In this document: positions 45,509 through 56,623 of the stretch, in pieces | Numbering within the stretch: position 1 is the stretch's first letter | Layout of the letters: each line of letters starts with the position of its first letter | Source: Stappia sp. 28M-7 | GTDB taxonomy: Bacteria; Pseudomonadota; Alphaproteobacteria; Rhizobiales; Stappiaceae | Reading direction: 5' to 3' | Assembly (NCBI RefSeq): GCF_014252955.1 | Contig: NZ_JACMIA010000001.1 | Coordinates: 1 to 64,000, forward strand | DNA: 64,000 nucleotides | Program-made: the position numbers and the translations under genes | Notes under the pieces: model-generated | The model's input: the letters and a program-made list of their open reading frames with translations, nothing else | Databases searched by the model: none | What the model was told of the DNA's origin: nothing

Positions 45509-46695
45509 CTGTCATCGACCAGGCGCCCGTCAACCCGCTGTTCGCCGAGGATCCGGACGGGATCGCCGGCACCACGCTGGCCGATGTCGGCCGCCTGTTC
45601 CCGATCAAGCAGAAGCGCACCTATCTCAACAACGCCTCCATCGGCGCGCTGAGCCTGCCGGTGGTCGCCGCCGTCGAGCGCTTCCTCGGCAATTGCCGCG
45701 ACAATGGCCGCAACGACTATCCCCGCTGGTGCAGCCATGCGGACGAGGTGATCAAGTCGCGGGTGGGCCAGCTGATCGGCGCCCGCCACAGCGAGATCGC
45801 CTTCGTCAAGAACACCACGGAAGGCCTCGTCAACGTCGCCAACGGCCTGGCCTGGCGGGAGGGCGACAATGTCGTCCTGCCGGATATCGAATATCCCTCC
45901 AACGTCTATTGCTGGATGAAGCTGGCGACCCGGGGCGTCAACATCCGCTGGGTGAAGAACCGCGGCGGGCGGATCCTCGTCGACGACATCCGCGAGGCGA
46001 TCGACGCGCGCACGCGCCTCGTCTCGCTGAGCTCGGTGCAGTTCTCCAACGGCTTCCGCCAGGACCTGGAGGCGACCGCGACGCTGTGCCGGGAAAAGGG
46101 CGTGCTGCTCAACCTCGACGCCATCCAGTGGGTCGGCGCGCTGGAGATGGATGTCGAGCGCTACGGCATCGACTTCATGTCCTTCGGCGGCCACAAGTGG
46201 ATGCTGGCGCCCGTCGGTACCGGCATCTTCTACTGCCGCGATGCGGTGCTCGACCAGCTGGAGCCGACCTCGGTCGGCTACCACACGGTCGACCGCGGCG
46301 AGGCGCATATGGACTATGTGCTGGACTATCGTCCCGGCGCCGGGCGCTTCGAGGAGGCGTTGGTCAACTTCCCCGGCATCTGGGGCCTGGATGCGGCCGT
46401 GCGCATGCAGCTCGCGCTGACGCCGCGCGCCATCGAGGCGCATATCCTGTCGCTCACCGCCCGCGCCGCCGAAGGCCTGCGGGCCAAGGGCTACGAGATC
46501 CACAGCCCGTTCGGCGAGGGCGAGCGCTCGGGAAATCTTTCCTTCAGCCATCCGGCCTTCGCGCCGGAAGAGCTCGACAAGCGACTGGGCGGGGCCGGTG
46601 TCGACCTTGCCCAGCGGGGCGGCCGCCTGCGGATCTCGCCCAGCTACTACAACGACGCCGACGAGATCGACCGTCTCGTCGACGTGTTGCCGTGA
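45505..46695 (+). CDS. Class V PLP aminotransferase (cysteine desulfurase-like fold)
   Basis: A 396-residue PLP enzyme. The PLP lysine is Lys231 in SFGGHKWMLAPVGTG, preceded by Asp205-Ala-Ile-Gln208, the PLP-stacking DxxQ motif. There is no catalytic Cys loop of desulfurases, so an epimerase, lyase or transaminase role is more likely; isopenicillin-N-epimerase-like annotation would be expected from homology. ATGA overlap with the Ntn-hydrolase gene indicates coupled translation and probably a shared pathway. Confidence 0.9.
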   Translation: MTVIDQAPVNPLFAEDPDGIAGTTLADVGRLFPIKQKRTYLNNASIGALSLPVVAAVERFLGNCRDNGRNDYPRWCSHADEVIKSRVGQLIGARHSEIAFVKNTTEGLVNVANGLAWREGDNVVLPDIEYPSNVYCWMKLATRGVNIRWVKNRGGRILVDDIREAIDARTRLVSLSSVQFSNGFRQDLEATATLCREKGVLLNLDAIQWVGALEMDVERYGIDFMSFGGHKWMLAPVGTGIFYCRDAVLDQLEPTSVGYHTVDRGEAHMDYVLDYRPGAGRFEEALVNFPGIWGLDAAVRMQLALTPRAIEAHILSLTARAAEGLRAKGYEIHSPFGEGERSGNLSFSHPAFAPEELDKRLGGAGVDLAQRGGRLRISPSYYNDADEIDRLVDVLP

Positions 46696-46738
46696 CCCCA
46701 TCAAAGATAAAAAGAACCAGCCAGAAGGAAGCCTCATC

Positions 46739-48289
46739 ATGGAAATGACACGTCGCAGCTTTGCCCTGACGGGCCTGACAGCCCTGACGGGCCTTGCCCT
46801 CGGCGGCACCTCGCTCAGCGCCTTTGCCGCCGGCAAGGCCGGGACCCTGCGCTACGGCACGGTGACCGAGGTCACCAACATCGATCCGCACATCTATGCC
46901 GGCAACTCCTGGAAGGTGCTGATCGGTGTTCTCTACTCTCCCCTCGTCACCTTCGACACCAAGGGCGAGATCGTGCCGGCGGTGGCCGAAAGCTGGGAGC
47001 AGCCGGATGCGGCGACCATCGTCTTCCGCCTGCGCGAGGGCGTGACCTTCCATGACGGCAGCGCGCTGACCGCGGACGACGTCGTCTTCTCGCTGGAGCG
47101 CATCCGCGACGAGGCGACCGGCGCGACGCTGCGCGGCTATCTGGTCGATTGCACCATCGCCAAGGTCGACGAGCGCACGGTCGAGGTGAAGAAGTCGGAG
47201 CCCGACGCCTCGCTCCTGTCCGTGCTGGCGCTGCCCGAGGCGGCGATGGTGTCGAAGGCCTGGGTGGAGTCCGGCGTCAACATCAAGTCGCAGGCCAACG
47301 GCACCGGCCCCTTCACGCTGGCCGAATACGAGTCCGGCGTGCGCGCCCGCCTTGCTGCCAACCCCTCCTACTTCATCGAGGGCGAGCCGAAGCTCGAGAC
47401 GGTCGACTTCCGCATGATCAAGAGCGACGATGCGCGCGTCTCCGCCCTGCGGTCCGGCCAGCTCGACATGATCGACTTCGTGCCGTGGAAGGACATCGAC
47501 ATGCTGGCGCGCATGCCGAACTTCGAGGTGGACTCCGCCTCCGGCGCCTTCATGAGCGTGTGGTTCAATGCCACCAAGGCGCCGTTCGACGATCCGCGGG
47601 TGCGCCGGGCGATGGCCTTCGCCGTCGACCGCGAGGCGATCTCGCGCGCCGCCTTCTTCGGCCACGGCACGCCGATCTTCTCGGTGCCGACGCCGCCGGA
47701 CTCGCCCTATTTCAATGCCGACCTGAAGGGCGCCGTCTCCCTCGACCTCGAAAAGGCGAAGGCGCTTCTGGCCGAGGCCGGCCACGGCGAGGGCCTCGAC
47801 ATGGAGTTGATCGTCTACCAGGGCCTCGGCATCTACACGACGACCGCCCAGATCCTGCAGGCCAACCTCAAGGAGATCGGCGTCAACGTCTCGATCCGCC
47901 TGGTGGAATGGTCCGATCTGGTCTCGCGCAAGAACGGCGCGGACTACGACGCGATGATCTACGGCGTCTCCATGAAGCTGAACGACCCGGACGCCTACAG
48001 CTACTATCTCGGCTCGGAATCCGCATACTGGGCCAAGCCCATCGGCTACCGGGACGAGACGCTGGAGGCGCTGCTCGACGAGGGCCGCCAGCTCACCGAC
48101 CAGGGCGCGCGCAAGGCCGTCTACGCCAAGGCGGAGGAGCGGATCCTCGAGACGATGCCGTGGATCTTCATCAACTACCGCGAACAGGCCCAGGCCTATA
48201 CGCGCAAGGTGAAGGGCTATGTGCATCTCGGCGGCGCGCTGAGCGAGGCAGCCCCGGCCATCTCGCTGCCGAAGATCGCCCTCGACTGA
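46739..48289 (+). CDS. ABC transporter substrate-binding protein, family 5, with Tat-like signal
   Basis: A 516-residue periplasmic receptor of the DppA/OppA fold. The N-terminus has twin arginines (TRRSFALTG) and then a hydrophobic stretch, so export by Tat is likely; cleavage is near residue 30 (AFAAGKA). Family markers are NIDPHIYAG, FHDGSALTADDVVFSLERI and DPRVRRAMAFAVDREAI. AAGGAAG precedes ATG 46739. It feeds the permeases and fused ATPase downstream. The ligand is unknown. Confidence 0.93.
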   Translation: MEMTRRSFALTGLTALTGLALGGTSLSAFAAGKAGTLRYGTVTEVTNIDPHIYAGNSWKVLIGVLYSPLVTFDTKGEIVPAVAESWEQPDAATIVFRLREGVTFHDGSALTADDVVFSLERIRDEATGATLRGYLVDCTIAKVDERTVEVKKSEPDASLLSVLALPEAAMVSKAWVESGVNIKSQANGTGPFTLAEYESGVRARLAANPSYFIEGEPKLETVDFRMIKSDDARVSALRSGQLDMIDFVPWKDIDMLARMPNFEVDSASGAFMSVWFNATKAPFDDPRVRRAMAFAVDREAISRAAFFGHGTPIFSVPTPPDSPYFNADLKGAVSLDLEKAKALLAEAGHGEGLDMELIVYQGLGIYTTTAQILQANLKEIGVNVSIRLVEWSDLVSRKNGADYDAMIYGVSMKLNDPDAYSYYLGSESAYWAKPIGYRDETLEALLDEGRQLTDQGARKAVYAKAEERILETMPWIFINYREQAQAYTRKVKGYVHLGGALSEAAPAISLPKIALD

Positions 48290-48331
48290 GGACCGTCCTC
48301 GCCTGACCGGCTCGTCCGGCATCGCAGACCC

Positions 48332-48372
48332 GCCCGCCGCGCCCCCGCCCTTGACCGGCTGACGCGGCGGGC
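48332..48372 (+). repeat. Inverted repeat between binding-protein and permease genes
   Basis: GCCCGCCGCG (48332-48341) and CGCGGCGGGC (48363-48372) are perfect partners with a 21-base loop. Such structures after a binding-protein gene often reduce or stabilise the mRNA so that the receptor is made in excess over the permeases. Confidence 0.5.
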
Positions 48373-48393
48373 TCCGTTCAACGGGAGCGTTCC

Positions 48394-49347
48394 ATGCTGA
48401 GGTTCCTCGGCCACCGGCTTTCCTCCGCCCTGCTGACGCTGGCCATCGCCGCCGTGGCGGTGTTCCTCGTCGCCCGCATGATCCCCGGCGATCCGGTGAT
48501 GATCATGCTGGGCGAGGCCACCGGCGGCGATCCGGCGGCGGTTGCGCGCATGCGCAACGAACTGGGCCTCGACCGGTCCCTCTTCGTCCAGTTCGGCAAC
48601 TGGGCGATGCGCCTGCTGCAGGGCGACTTCGGCGTCTCCATCCGCTCCGGCGAGCCGGTGCTCGACGACCTGCTGCTGCGCATCCCCCGCAGCCTGGAAC
48701 TCATCGCCGGCGGCTTGCTGGTCGCCGTCCTGCTCGGCCTGCCGCTCGGCATCCTGTCGGCGCGCAACCGCGGCCGCCTGTCCGGTGCGATCAGCTCCAT
48801 CGTCTCGGTGATCGGCTTTTCCGCGCCCGTCTTCGTCTCGGGCGTCATCCTCGTGGTCGTCTTCGGCGTCTGGCTGCAGGTGCTGCCCTCCTCGGGCTAC
48901 GTGCCCTTCGCCGACGATCCCCTGCTGCACCTGTCCTGTCTCGTCCTGCCCTCGCTGGCCATCGGGCTCAACTTCATGGGCGTGGTCGCCCGCGTCACCC
49001 GCGCCAGCCTGATCGACACGATGGACAACGACTATGTGGCGCTCGCCCGTGCCAAGGGCCTGTCGCGGGGGCGGGCGATGATCCGCCACGCGCTGCCCAA
49101 TGCCATGGTGCCGGTGATCGCCATCATCGGCATCCGCGCCGGCAACCTGCTCGGCGGCACGGTCATCGTCGAGGCGCTGTTCGACTGGCCGGGCCTCAGC
49201 TCGCTGCTGGTCAGCGCCTCCTTCTCGCGCGACTACCCGGTGATCCAGGGCAGCCTGATCGCCATCTTCGCGATCTTCATCCTCATCAGCCTGCTGATCG
49301 ACCTCGCCCAGAGCTTCTTCGACCCGCGCGTGAGGGCCACCGCATGA
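48394..49347 (+). CDS. ABC transporter permease, DppB-like
   Basis: A 317-residue membrane subunit with six helices, beginning LRFLGHRLSSALLTLAIAAV, with the usual large periplasmic loop and the EAA loop YVALARAKGLSRGRAMIRHALPN near residue 220. GGGAG precedes the ATG after a 104-base gap containing the inverted repeat. It overlaps the DppC-like gene by four bases. Confidence 0.94.
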   Translation: MLRFLGHRLSSALLTLAIAAVAVFLVARMIPGDPVMIMLGEATGGDPAAVARMRNELGLDRSLFVQFGNWAMRLLQGDFGVSIRSGEPVLDDLLLRIPRSLELIAGGLLVAVLLGLPLGILSARNRGRLSGAISSIVSVIGFSAPVFVSGVILVVVFGVWLQVLPSSGYVPFADDPLLHLSCLVLPSLAIGLNFMGVVARVTRASLIDTMDNDYVALARAKGLSRGRAMIRHALPNAMVPVIAIIGIRAGNLLGGTVIVEALFDWPGLSSLLVSASFSRDYPVIQGSLIAIFAIFILISLLIDLAQSFFDPRVRATA

Positions 49348-50191
49348 CGACCACCTTCCTCTCGACCTTCCTGCGCGAGCTGGGCAGCCGGCGGAACCTG
49401 GCCGCCTCCGCCGCCCTGCTGTTCCTGCTCGTCGTCGCGGTGCTGTCCGCTGCCGCGCCCCTGCTGCCGATCCAGGATCCGCTGGCCATCGACACGCTCA
49501 ACATCCTCTCCGGCCCCTCGCAGGCGCACTGGCTGGGCACCGACGAGCTCGGCCGCGACATCCTCTCGCGCATCATCCATGGCGGGCGCATCTCGCTCGG
49601 CGTCGCCCTGTCGGCGGTGCTGCTCGCCGGCGTGCTCGGCACGTTGCTCGGCGTGCTGATCGGCTTTTGCGGCCCACGCGTCGAGGCGGTCGCCATGCGG
49701 CTGATCGATGTCTTCGTGTCGCTGCCGGAAATCTTCGTCGCGCTGATCGCGCTGGCGCTGCTCGGCGGTGGCCTCGGCACGCTGATCGGCACGATCGGGC
49801 TGATCTACTGCCCGCAATTCGCCCGCGTCGTCTACAACATGACCCGCTCGATCCGCGCCCGCGAGCATGTGCTGGCGGCGCGCTCGCTCGGCGCCGGCCG
49901 GCTCTGGCTGATCCGCCACGAGGCGCTGCCGAACCTTTATTCGATCATCGCCGTGCAGGCCTCGGTCACCTTCTCCTTCGCGCTGCTGATGGAGGCGGGG
50001 CTGAGCTTCCTCGGTCTCGGCGTGCAGCCGCCGACCCCGTCCTGGGGCCAGATGGTCGGCATTCTCAAGAACTACATCTACATCAATCCCTGGTCGGCCG
50101 TGTTCCCGGGTCTTGCCCTGTTCTTCGTGGTGCTGGCGGTCAATCTCGTCGGCGACCTGCTGCAGGACGTCCTCAATCCGGAGCTGCGCAA

Positions 50192-50195
<4 letters not shown>
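49344..50195 (+). CDS. ABC transporter permease, DppC-like
   Basis: A 283-residue permease half with the LGTDELGRDILSRIIHGGRISLG motif near residue 58 and the EAA loop AARSLGAGRLWLIRHEALPN near residue 175. ATGA overlaps join it to the DppB-like gene upstream and the ATPase gene downstream. Confidence 0.94.
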
Positions 50196-51946
<1,751 letters not shown>

Positions 51947-52089
51947 GTCGAGGGGGCGAGGGGGGCGTCGCGTTAGCCCGGCTCATCTTTCCCTGACGAA
52001 AACTCAGCAGCCGACGGCCTTCGTCCGTGCTCAACTGACCTTCGGCGGCTCGGCACCCAGGCGGACCGCGGTCAAGGACAGTTGCGCAT

Positions 52090-52683
52090 ATGGATCCCAC
52101 CTCTCTGATGGCGCTTGCCATCTATGCCTTCGTGATGTCGATCACGCCGGGCCCCAACAACCTGATGCTGACGACCTCCGGCCTCGTTTTCGGCATGGCC
52201 CGCACCTGGCCGCATATCCTGGGCATTCCCTTCGGCGTCGCGGTGCAGCTGAGCGCGGTCGGTGCGGGTCTTGGCGCCATCTTCGCGCTGGAGCCGCGGC
52301 TGCAGGTGGCGCTGAAGGTCATCGGCACGCTCTATCTGCTGTGGCTGGCGGCAAAGCTCTGGCGCGCGGGCGAATTGCGCGATGCCTCCATGGCCCGGCC
52401 CATCGGCTTCTTCCAGGCCGCCGCCTTCCAGTTCGTCAATCCGAAGGCCTGGTTGATCGCCGGCACGGTGATCGCCGCCTTCGTCGCGCCCGGCGAGGGC
52501 TATGCCGGCCGGCTGGCGATGGTCTGCCTCGTCTTCACCGTGATCGGCATTCCCTGCATGTCGGTCTGGGCAGCCTTCGGCGCGGGGCTGCGGCAAGTGC
52601 TCAAGGACCGGCGCAAGCTGCTGCTGGTCAACCGGACGATGGCCGCGCTCGCAGCCCTCACCGCCGTCCTGTTCTGGCTGTGA
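52090..52683 (+). CDS. LysE/RhtB-family amino-acid exporter
   Basis: A 197-residue inner-membrane exporter with about six helices. The diagnostic N-terminal segment MSITPGPNNLMLTTSGLVFG and the later AAAFQFVNPKAWLIA identify the LysE/RhtB family, which pumps amino acids or homoserine lactone-like compounds out of the cell. It is followed after 13 bases by two cupin genes, probably co-transcribed. The 143-base gap upstream shows no clear promoter. Confidence 0.92.
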   Translation: MDPTSLMALAIYAFVMSITPGPNNLMLTTSGLVFGMARTWPHILGIPFGVAVQLSAVGAGLGAIFALEPRLQVALKVIGTLYLLWLAAKLWRAGELRDASMARPIGFFQAAAFQFVNPKAWLIAGTVIAAFVAPGEGYAGRLAMVCLVFTVIGIPCMSVWAAFGAGLRQVLKDRRKLLLVNRTMAALAALTAVLFWL

Positions 52684-52696
52684 GAGAGTGATCCCG

Positions 52697-53131
52697 ATGA
52701 CCCGCGAAACCGCACCCCTTGTCGCTTCCGCCGTCTCGCTGACCGAGGCTGGCGCCGACAATCTCTACGCCTGGGGCGAGGGCTGCCTCGGCTGGCGCCT
52801 GCTGGATCAGGAGGGCCTGCAGCTGCGCCAGGAGCTGATGCAGCCGGGCACCAGCGAGACGCCGCACCTGCACCGCCGCGCCCGCCAGGTCTTCTACGTG
52901 CTGGAGGGCGAGATGACCCTGCGCATGCCGGAAGGGACGCTGCGCGCCCGCCCGCGCCAGGCGATCCACGTTCCGCCCGGCCGCCCCCATTGGGTGCGCA
53001 ACGACGGGCCCGGCGATCTGGTCTTCCTGCTCGCCTCCGCGCCCTCCACCGCCGGCGACCGTATCGAGGTCGAAACCGCCGGCTGGGCGCCCCTTCCTCC
53101 CGATGATGCAAACGAGAGAGATGACCGATGA
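52697..53131 (+). CDS. Single-domain cupin protein
   Basis: A 144-residue beta-barrel protein. The metal-binding cupin motif is HLHRRARQVFYVLEGEMTLRM near residues 57-78, with a second motif HVPPGRPHWVRN near 97. Functions of such small cupins vary (isomerase, dioxygenase, sensor) and none is decided here. ATG 52697 is preferred over GTG 52688. It overlaps the next cupin by four bases. Confidence 0.85.
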   Translation: MTRETAPLVASAVSLTEAGADNLYAWGEGCLGWRLLDQEGLQLRQELMQPGTSETPHLHRRARQVFYVLEGEMTLRMPEGTLRARPRQAIHVPPGRPHWVRNDGPGDLVFLLASAPSTAGDRIEVETAGWAPLPPDDANERDDR

Positions 53132-53640
53132 CCTCCCCGATCGTGCGGCCCCCGATTGTGCGGCCCGATGCCCTGCCGCTCCAGACCCAGCGCCATGGCG
53201 AGACCTTCGAGGCCGACACGGCCGCCATCGCCGCGCCGCTCGGCGCCCGCCATCTCGGCGCGCGCTATGTCGAGGTGCCGGCCGGCAAGAAGGCCTGGCC
53301 GTTTCATTGCCACCACGCCAATGACGAGATGTTCGTGATCTTCGCCGGCTCCGGCCGGCTGCGCTACGGGGGCGATGAACACCCGGTCAGTGCCGGCGAT
53401 GTCGTCGTCTGCCCGGCCGGCGGGCCGCAGACCGCGCACCAGCTGATCGCCGGGCCGGACGCGCCGCTGCGCTATCTCGCCATCAGCAGCATGCGCGAGC
53501 CGGATGTGATGGAATATCCCGACAGCGGCAAGCTGGTGGTGTTTGCCGGCTCCGCCCCCGGCGGCGACAAAGCCGCGCGGCGGCTGGATCTGGTGCTGCG
53601 CGGCGATGCGACCGCCGGTTACTGGGACGGCGAGGCCTGA
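53128..53640 (+). CDS. Cupin protein, DUF-type with HCHHANDE motif
   Basis: A 170-residue cupin with the metal motif FHCHHANDEMFVIFAG near residues 58-73 and a conserved AGDVVVCPAGGPQTAHQ near residues 90-108. Such proteins are often annotated as auxin-binding-like or mannose-6-phosphate isomerase-like, without proven roles. ATGA overlap with the preceding cupin suggests they work together. Its end overlaps the convergent LysR gene by 22 bases. Confidence 0.85.
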   Translation: MTSPIVRPPIVRPDALPLQTQRHGETFEADTAAIAAPLGARHLGARYVEVPAGKKAWPFHCHHANDEMFVIFAGSGRLRYGGDEHPVSAGDVVVCPAGGPQTAHQLIAGPDAPLRYLAISSMREPDVMEYPDSGKLVVFAGSAPGGDKAARRLDLVLRGDATAGYWDGEA

Positions 53641-54590
53641 CCCGCCTCGGCCAGCAGCCAGGCGCGCACGTTGCGGATCCGCCGGTCGCGCTCCAGCGCC
53701 GGCGGATAGCACAGATAGTAGCCGGCATTGGCCGGCACCTTGTGGGCGAACAGCGGCGTGAGCCGCCCGGCGGCGATGTCCTGCCCGGCGATCTCGATCC
53801 CGGCCAGGGTCACGCCGGCCCCGTCGATGGCGGCCTTGAGGCCGAGCCCGGCGGAATCGACGACGGTCACCGCCGCCGGCTGCAACGGCCCGCCCGGCAG
53901 CGACGCGTTCCAGCGGGCGAAATTCTCCCGCCGGTTCTGCGACAGGAAGAGGTTCGTGCGGCCGACACGGGCGCGCAACTCGTCCTCCCCGCCCGTCGCC
54001 ATGCCGGGCGCGCCGAGCAGCCCCACCGTCTCCTCGAACAATCGCTCCGCGACGACGCCCGGCCAGTGGCCGTCGCCATGCCGCACGGCCGCATCCGCCG
54101 CCCCGGCCGAGAGGTCGGCCCGGTCCTGCCCGGTCGAGATCAGCAGCTCGAACCCGGCCCGGGCGAAAGGATAGCGGCTCAGCCGCGGCGACAGCCAGTG
54201 CGCGGCGAAGGTCGGCAGCATCGACAGGCGCAAGGGGCCGAGCTTGCGCTCGCTCCTGACCAGCCCGACCGCCCCGGCGATCCGGCCGAAGCCCGCCGTC
54301 AGTTCCGGCGACAGCATGCGTCCGGTTTCCGTCAGCTCCAGCCGCGGCCCGACCCGCCGCATCAGCTCGACGCCCAGCACCGTTTCCAGCACGCGCAGCT
54401 GGTGGCTCACCGCCGACGGCGTCACGCCGATCTCGCCCGCCGCCTCCTTGATCGACAGATGGCGCGCCGCCGCCTCGAAGGCGCGCAGCGCCGTCAGCGG
54501 CACACCGAGTCGCACGGGGCGGCCTGCCTCCTGCGGCGGCGAGAGGGCAGGCGAGGGAGAGGGTGAGGGGGAAGGGGCATGCTGGAGCAT
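53619..54590 (-). CDS. LysR-family regulator, GcvA-like
   Basis: A LysR protein of about 323 residues. The winged helix begins at LTALRAFEAAARHLSIKEAAGEIGVTPSAVSHQLR, the GcvA-like form of the signature, and is preceded by an unusual Pro/Ser-rich run encoded by a purine-rich repeat; a GTG nearer the helix could be the true start. ATG 54590 is used here rather than 54650, since the latter lies inside the MocR operator. It is divergent from the MocR gene and convergent with the cupins, either of which it may control. Confidence 0.88.
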   Translation of the reverse strand: MLQHAPSPSPSPSPALSPPQEAGRPVRLGVPLTALRAFEAAARHLSIKEAAGEIGVTPSAVSHQLRVLETVLGVELMRRVGPRLELTETGRMLSPELTAGFGRIAGAVGLVRSERKLGPLRLSMLPTFAAHWLSPRLSRYPFARAGFELLISTGQDRADLSAGAADAAVRHGDGHWPGVVAERLFEETVGLLGAPGMATGGEDELRARVGRTNLFLSQNRRENFARWNASLPGGPLQPAAVTVVDSAGLGLKAAIDGAGVTLAGIEIAGQDIAAGRLTPLFAHKVPANAGYYLCYPPALERDRRIRNVRAWLLAEAGQASPSQ

Positions 54591-54643
54591 CTGGGGTCCG
54601 ATCCGGTCAGGCAGGACTTTCACGATCCGGGATGCTATTGGCT

Positions 54644-54684
54644 GTGACACTTTGTTAAAACAGGAAAAGTGTCACGGTACACTT
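54644..54684. promoter_or_regulatory. MocR operator: three ACACTT half-sites
   Basis: GTGACACTTT (54644-54653) and AAAGTGTCAC (54666-54675) are a perfect 10-bp inverted repeat. A third copy, ACACTT (54679-54684), pairs again with the AAGTGT of the second. The cluster ends 13 bases before the MocR start, on top of its ribosome site region, and also faces the LysR gene. Confidence 0.75.
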
Positions 54685-54697
54685 GAGGAGATTTCGC

Positions 54698-56086
54698 ATG
54701 CGCCTGCGTTCGCCCTGGCAGCCCCGCCTGGCGGAAGGGGCCGGCCCGCCCGGCGAACGGCTCGCCGCCGCCCTGTCGCAGGACATCCTGTCGGGCGCGC
54801 TTGAGGTCGGCGCGCGCCTTCCCGCGCAGCGCGATCTCGCCTGGCGCCTCGGCATCGGGCTCGGCACCGTGACCAAGGCTTATGCCGTGCTGGAACGGCG
54901 CGGGTTGCTGCGCTCGGTGCGCGGCTCGGGCAGCTTCGTCGCCGCCACCGAGGCGCGCAAGGGTCCGCTCGTCGACCTGTCGCGCAACGCCCCGCCCTCC
55001 GGCGTCAGCGAACGGCTGCTCGCCCGCACCCTGGCCGCCGTCTCCCGTAGGCTCGATGCGGATGTGTTCAACGCCTATCCGCCGGTCGCCGGCCATGCCC
55101 GCTACCGCAACGAGATGGCCCGCTGGTTCCGCCGCCTCGGCATGGAGGCCGACCCGCAGTGCCTGCTGCTGGCGGGCGGCGCCCAGCATGCGTTGGCGGT
55201 TGCGCTCTCCACCCTTTGCGGTCCCGGCGGCACGCTGCTGGTCGAGGCGCAGACTTATCCCGGCGTCCTCGCGCTCGCCCGGCATATGGGCCTGCGCGTG
55301 CTCGCCGTTGCGATGGACGCCGAAGGCATGCTGCCCGATGCGCTGGACGAGGTGCTGGACGGCTTGCGGTCGGAGGGCGGCATCGCGGTCTACCTGACCC
55401 CGACCATGCAGAACCCGACCACCGGCTCGATGGGGCGCGGCCGGCGCGAGGCGATCGTCGCGGTCTGCCGTGCGCGCGACGCAATGCTGGTGGAGGACGA
55501 TGTCTACACGCTGGCGCCGGAGGCCGAGTTCCCCCCGCTCGCCGGCCTTGCGCCCGAGCGCGTCGTCTACATCAACAGCCTGTCGAAGACCCTGAACCCC
55601 TCCTTGCGCGTCGGCGGTCTGGTGGTGCCCCCGGCCCTTGTCGCCCGCACGGAAGCGGCACTTCACGCCAGCGGGCTGATGATCTCGCCGCTCGGCTGCG
55701 TGGTGATGGAACAATGGGTGCTCGACGGCACCGCCGAGGCGATCGGCACCGCCATCCGTGAGGAGGCCGCGCGCCGCCGGGCGCTGGCCGGGGCGATCCT
55801 CGGCCCCGCGATGCGCGACGCGCGCCATGTTGGCTATCACGTCTGGCTGCCGCTCCTCGCCGGGCAGGCCGCGGTGCTGGAGGCCGCCGCCCGGGCGCTG
55901 GGCATCCTCGTCACCCCGCCCGCCTCCACCGCCGCCGCGCCCGGCACCCCGGCGAATGAGGCCTCCTGCGGCGTGCGGCTGTGCCTCGGCGCGCCCGCCA
56001 TGGACGAGCTGGAGACGGCGCTGCGCGCCATTGCCGGCCTCGTCGAAAATCTCGAGGCAGGCGCGCCACCGCCCGTCCTAGCCTGA
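54698..56086 (+). CDS. MocR-type regulator (GntR HTH plus aminotransferase-like domain)
   Basis: A 462-residue regulator. The GntR winged helix occupies ~15-85 (SGALEVGARLPAQRDLAWRLGIGLGTVTKAYAVL), and the rest is an aminotransferase-like domain with PLP lysine Lys297 in INSLSKTLNPSLR. PLP or a PLP-amino acid adduct is the expected effector. ATG 54698 follows GAGGAG. It probably regulates itself and the divergent genes through the ACACTT repeats. It is a second, distinct MocR paralogue from PdxR, with lower similarity in the linker and effector parts. Confidence 0.92.
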   Translation: MRLRSPWQPRLAEGAGPPGERLAAALSQDILSGALEVGARLPAQRDLAWRLGIGLGTVTKAYAVLERRGLLRSVRGSGSFVAATEARKGPLVDLSRNAPPSGVSERLLARTLAAVSRRLDADVFNAYPPVAGHARYRNEMARWFRRLGMEADPQCLLLAGGAQHALAVALSTLCGPGGTLLVEAQTYPGVLALARHMGLRVLAVAMDAEGMLPDALDEVLDGLRSEGGIAVYLTPTMQNPTTGSMGRGRREAIVAVCRARDAMLVEDDVYTLAPEAEFPPLAGLAPERVVYINSLSKTLNPSLRVGGLVVPPALVARTEAALHASGLMISPLGCVVMEQWVLDGTAEAIGTAIREEAARRRALAGAILGPAMRDARHVGYHVWLPLLAGQAAVLEAAARALGILVTPPASTAAAPGTPANEASCGVRLCLGAPAMDELETALRAIAGLVENLEAGAPPPVLA

Positions 56087-56623
56087 CGCGCGCGCTCCGG
56101 CGGCGAAGGCGTCGAACAGCATTCGCCCTTCGCGCCAGACCCCGAGACCGCTCGCTCCGTTGATGTGGCCCCTGGCGCCGATCTCGACGAGCCCGGCCCC
56201 CCAGTCCCGCGCCCGCCGGCGGGCATGCTCCGTCGTGCCGTAGGGATCGTCGCTGCTGGCGATGATCAGCACCGGGAACGGCAGCGCCCGCGCCGGCACG
56301 TCGCGAAAGCTCGCTGCTTGAGTTGGAAAGGCCGGCCCGTCCGGGTCCGGCACGGCGACCAGGAAGGCCCCGCGCACGCGGCCCGAAAGCCTCTCAGCCG
56401 CATGGGCGACCAGCAGGCAGGCGAGGCTGTGCGCGATCAGCAGCGGCGGCCGCGAAAAGTTGCTGAGCGCCCGCTCCAGCGCGCCCGTCCACTCGGCAAG
56501 CTCCGGCCGGTCCCAGTCGGCCGGGGCAAAGCGCGCCAGCCCGGCATCCTCCGCTTCCCAAAGGCTCTGCCAATGCGCCTCGCCCGATCCGCCGATGCCG
56601 GGAAGAACCAGTCCGTCTGTCAT
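56078..56623 (-). CDS. RBBP9/YdeN-family alpha/beta hydrolase
   Basis: A 181-residue small serine hydrolase. The N-terminus LVLPGIGGSGEAHWQSLWE is the family mark, nucleophile Ser66 is in IAHSLACLL, and the Asp and His are in ASSDDPYG and GHINGASGLG. Substrate unknown. Its 3' end overlaps the MocR gene by nine bases. Confidence 0.9.
   Translation of the reverse strand: MTDGLVLPGIGGSGEAHWQSLWEAEDAGLARFAPADWDRPELAEWTGALERALSNFSRPPLLIAHSLACLLVAHAAERLSGRVRGAFLVAVPDPDGPAFPTQAASFRDVPARALPFPVLIIASSDDPYGTTEHARRRARDWGAGLVEIGARGHINGASGLGVWREGRMLFDAFAAGARASG

Noticed and set aside
54530-54580. Purine-rich GAGGG run as a microsatellite or phase-variation site
   Set aside because: The units are irregular, and the run lies in an uncertain N-terminal extension of the LysR gene; no clean repeat count can be given.
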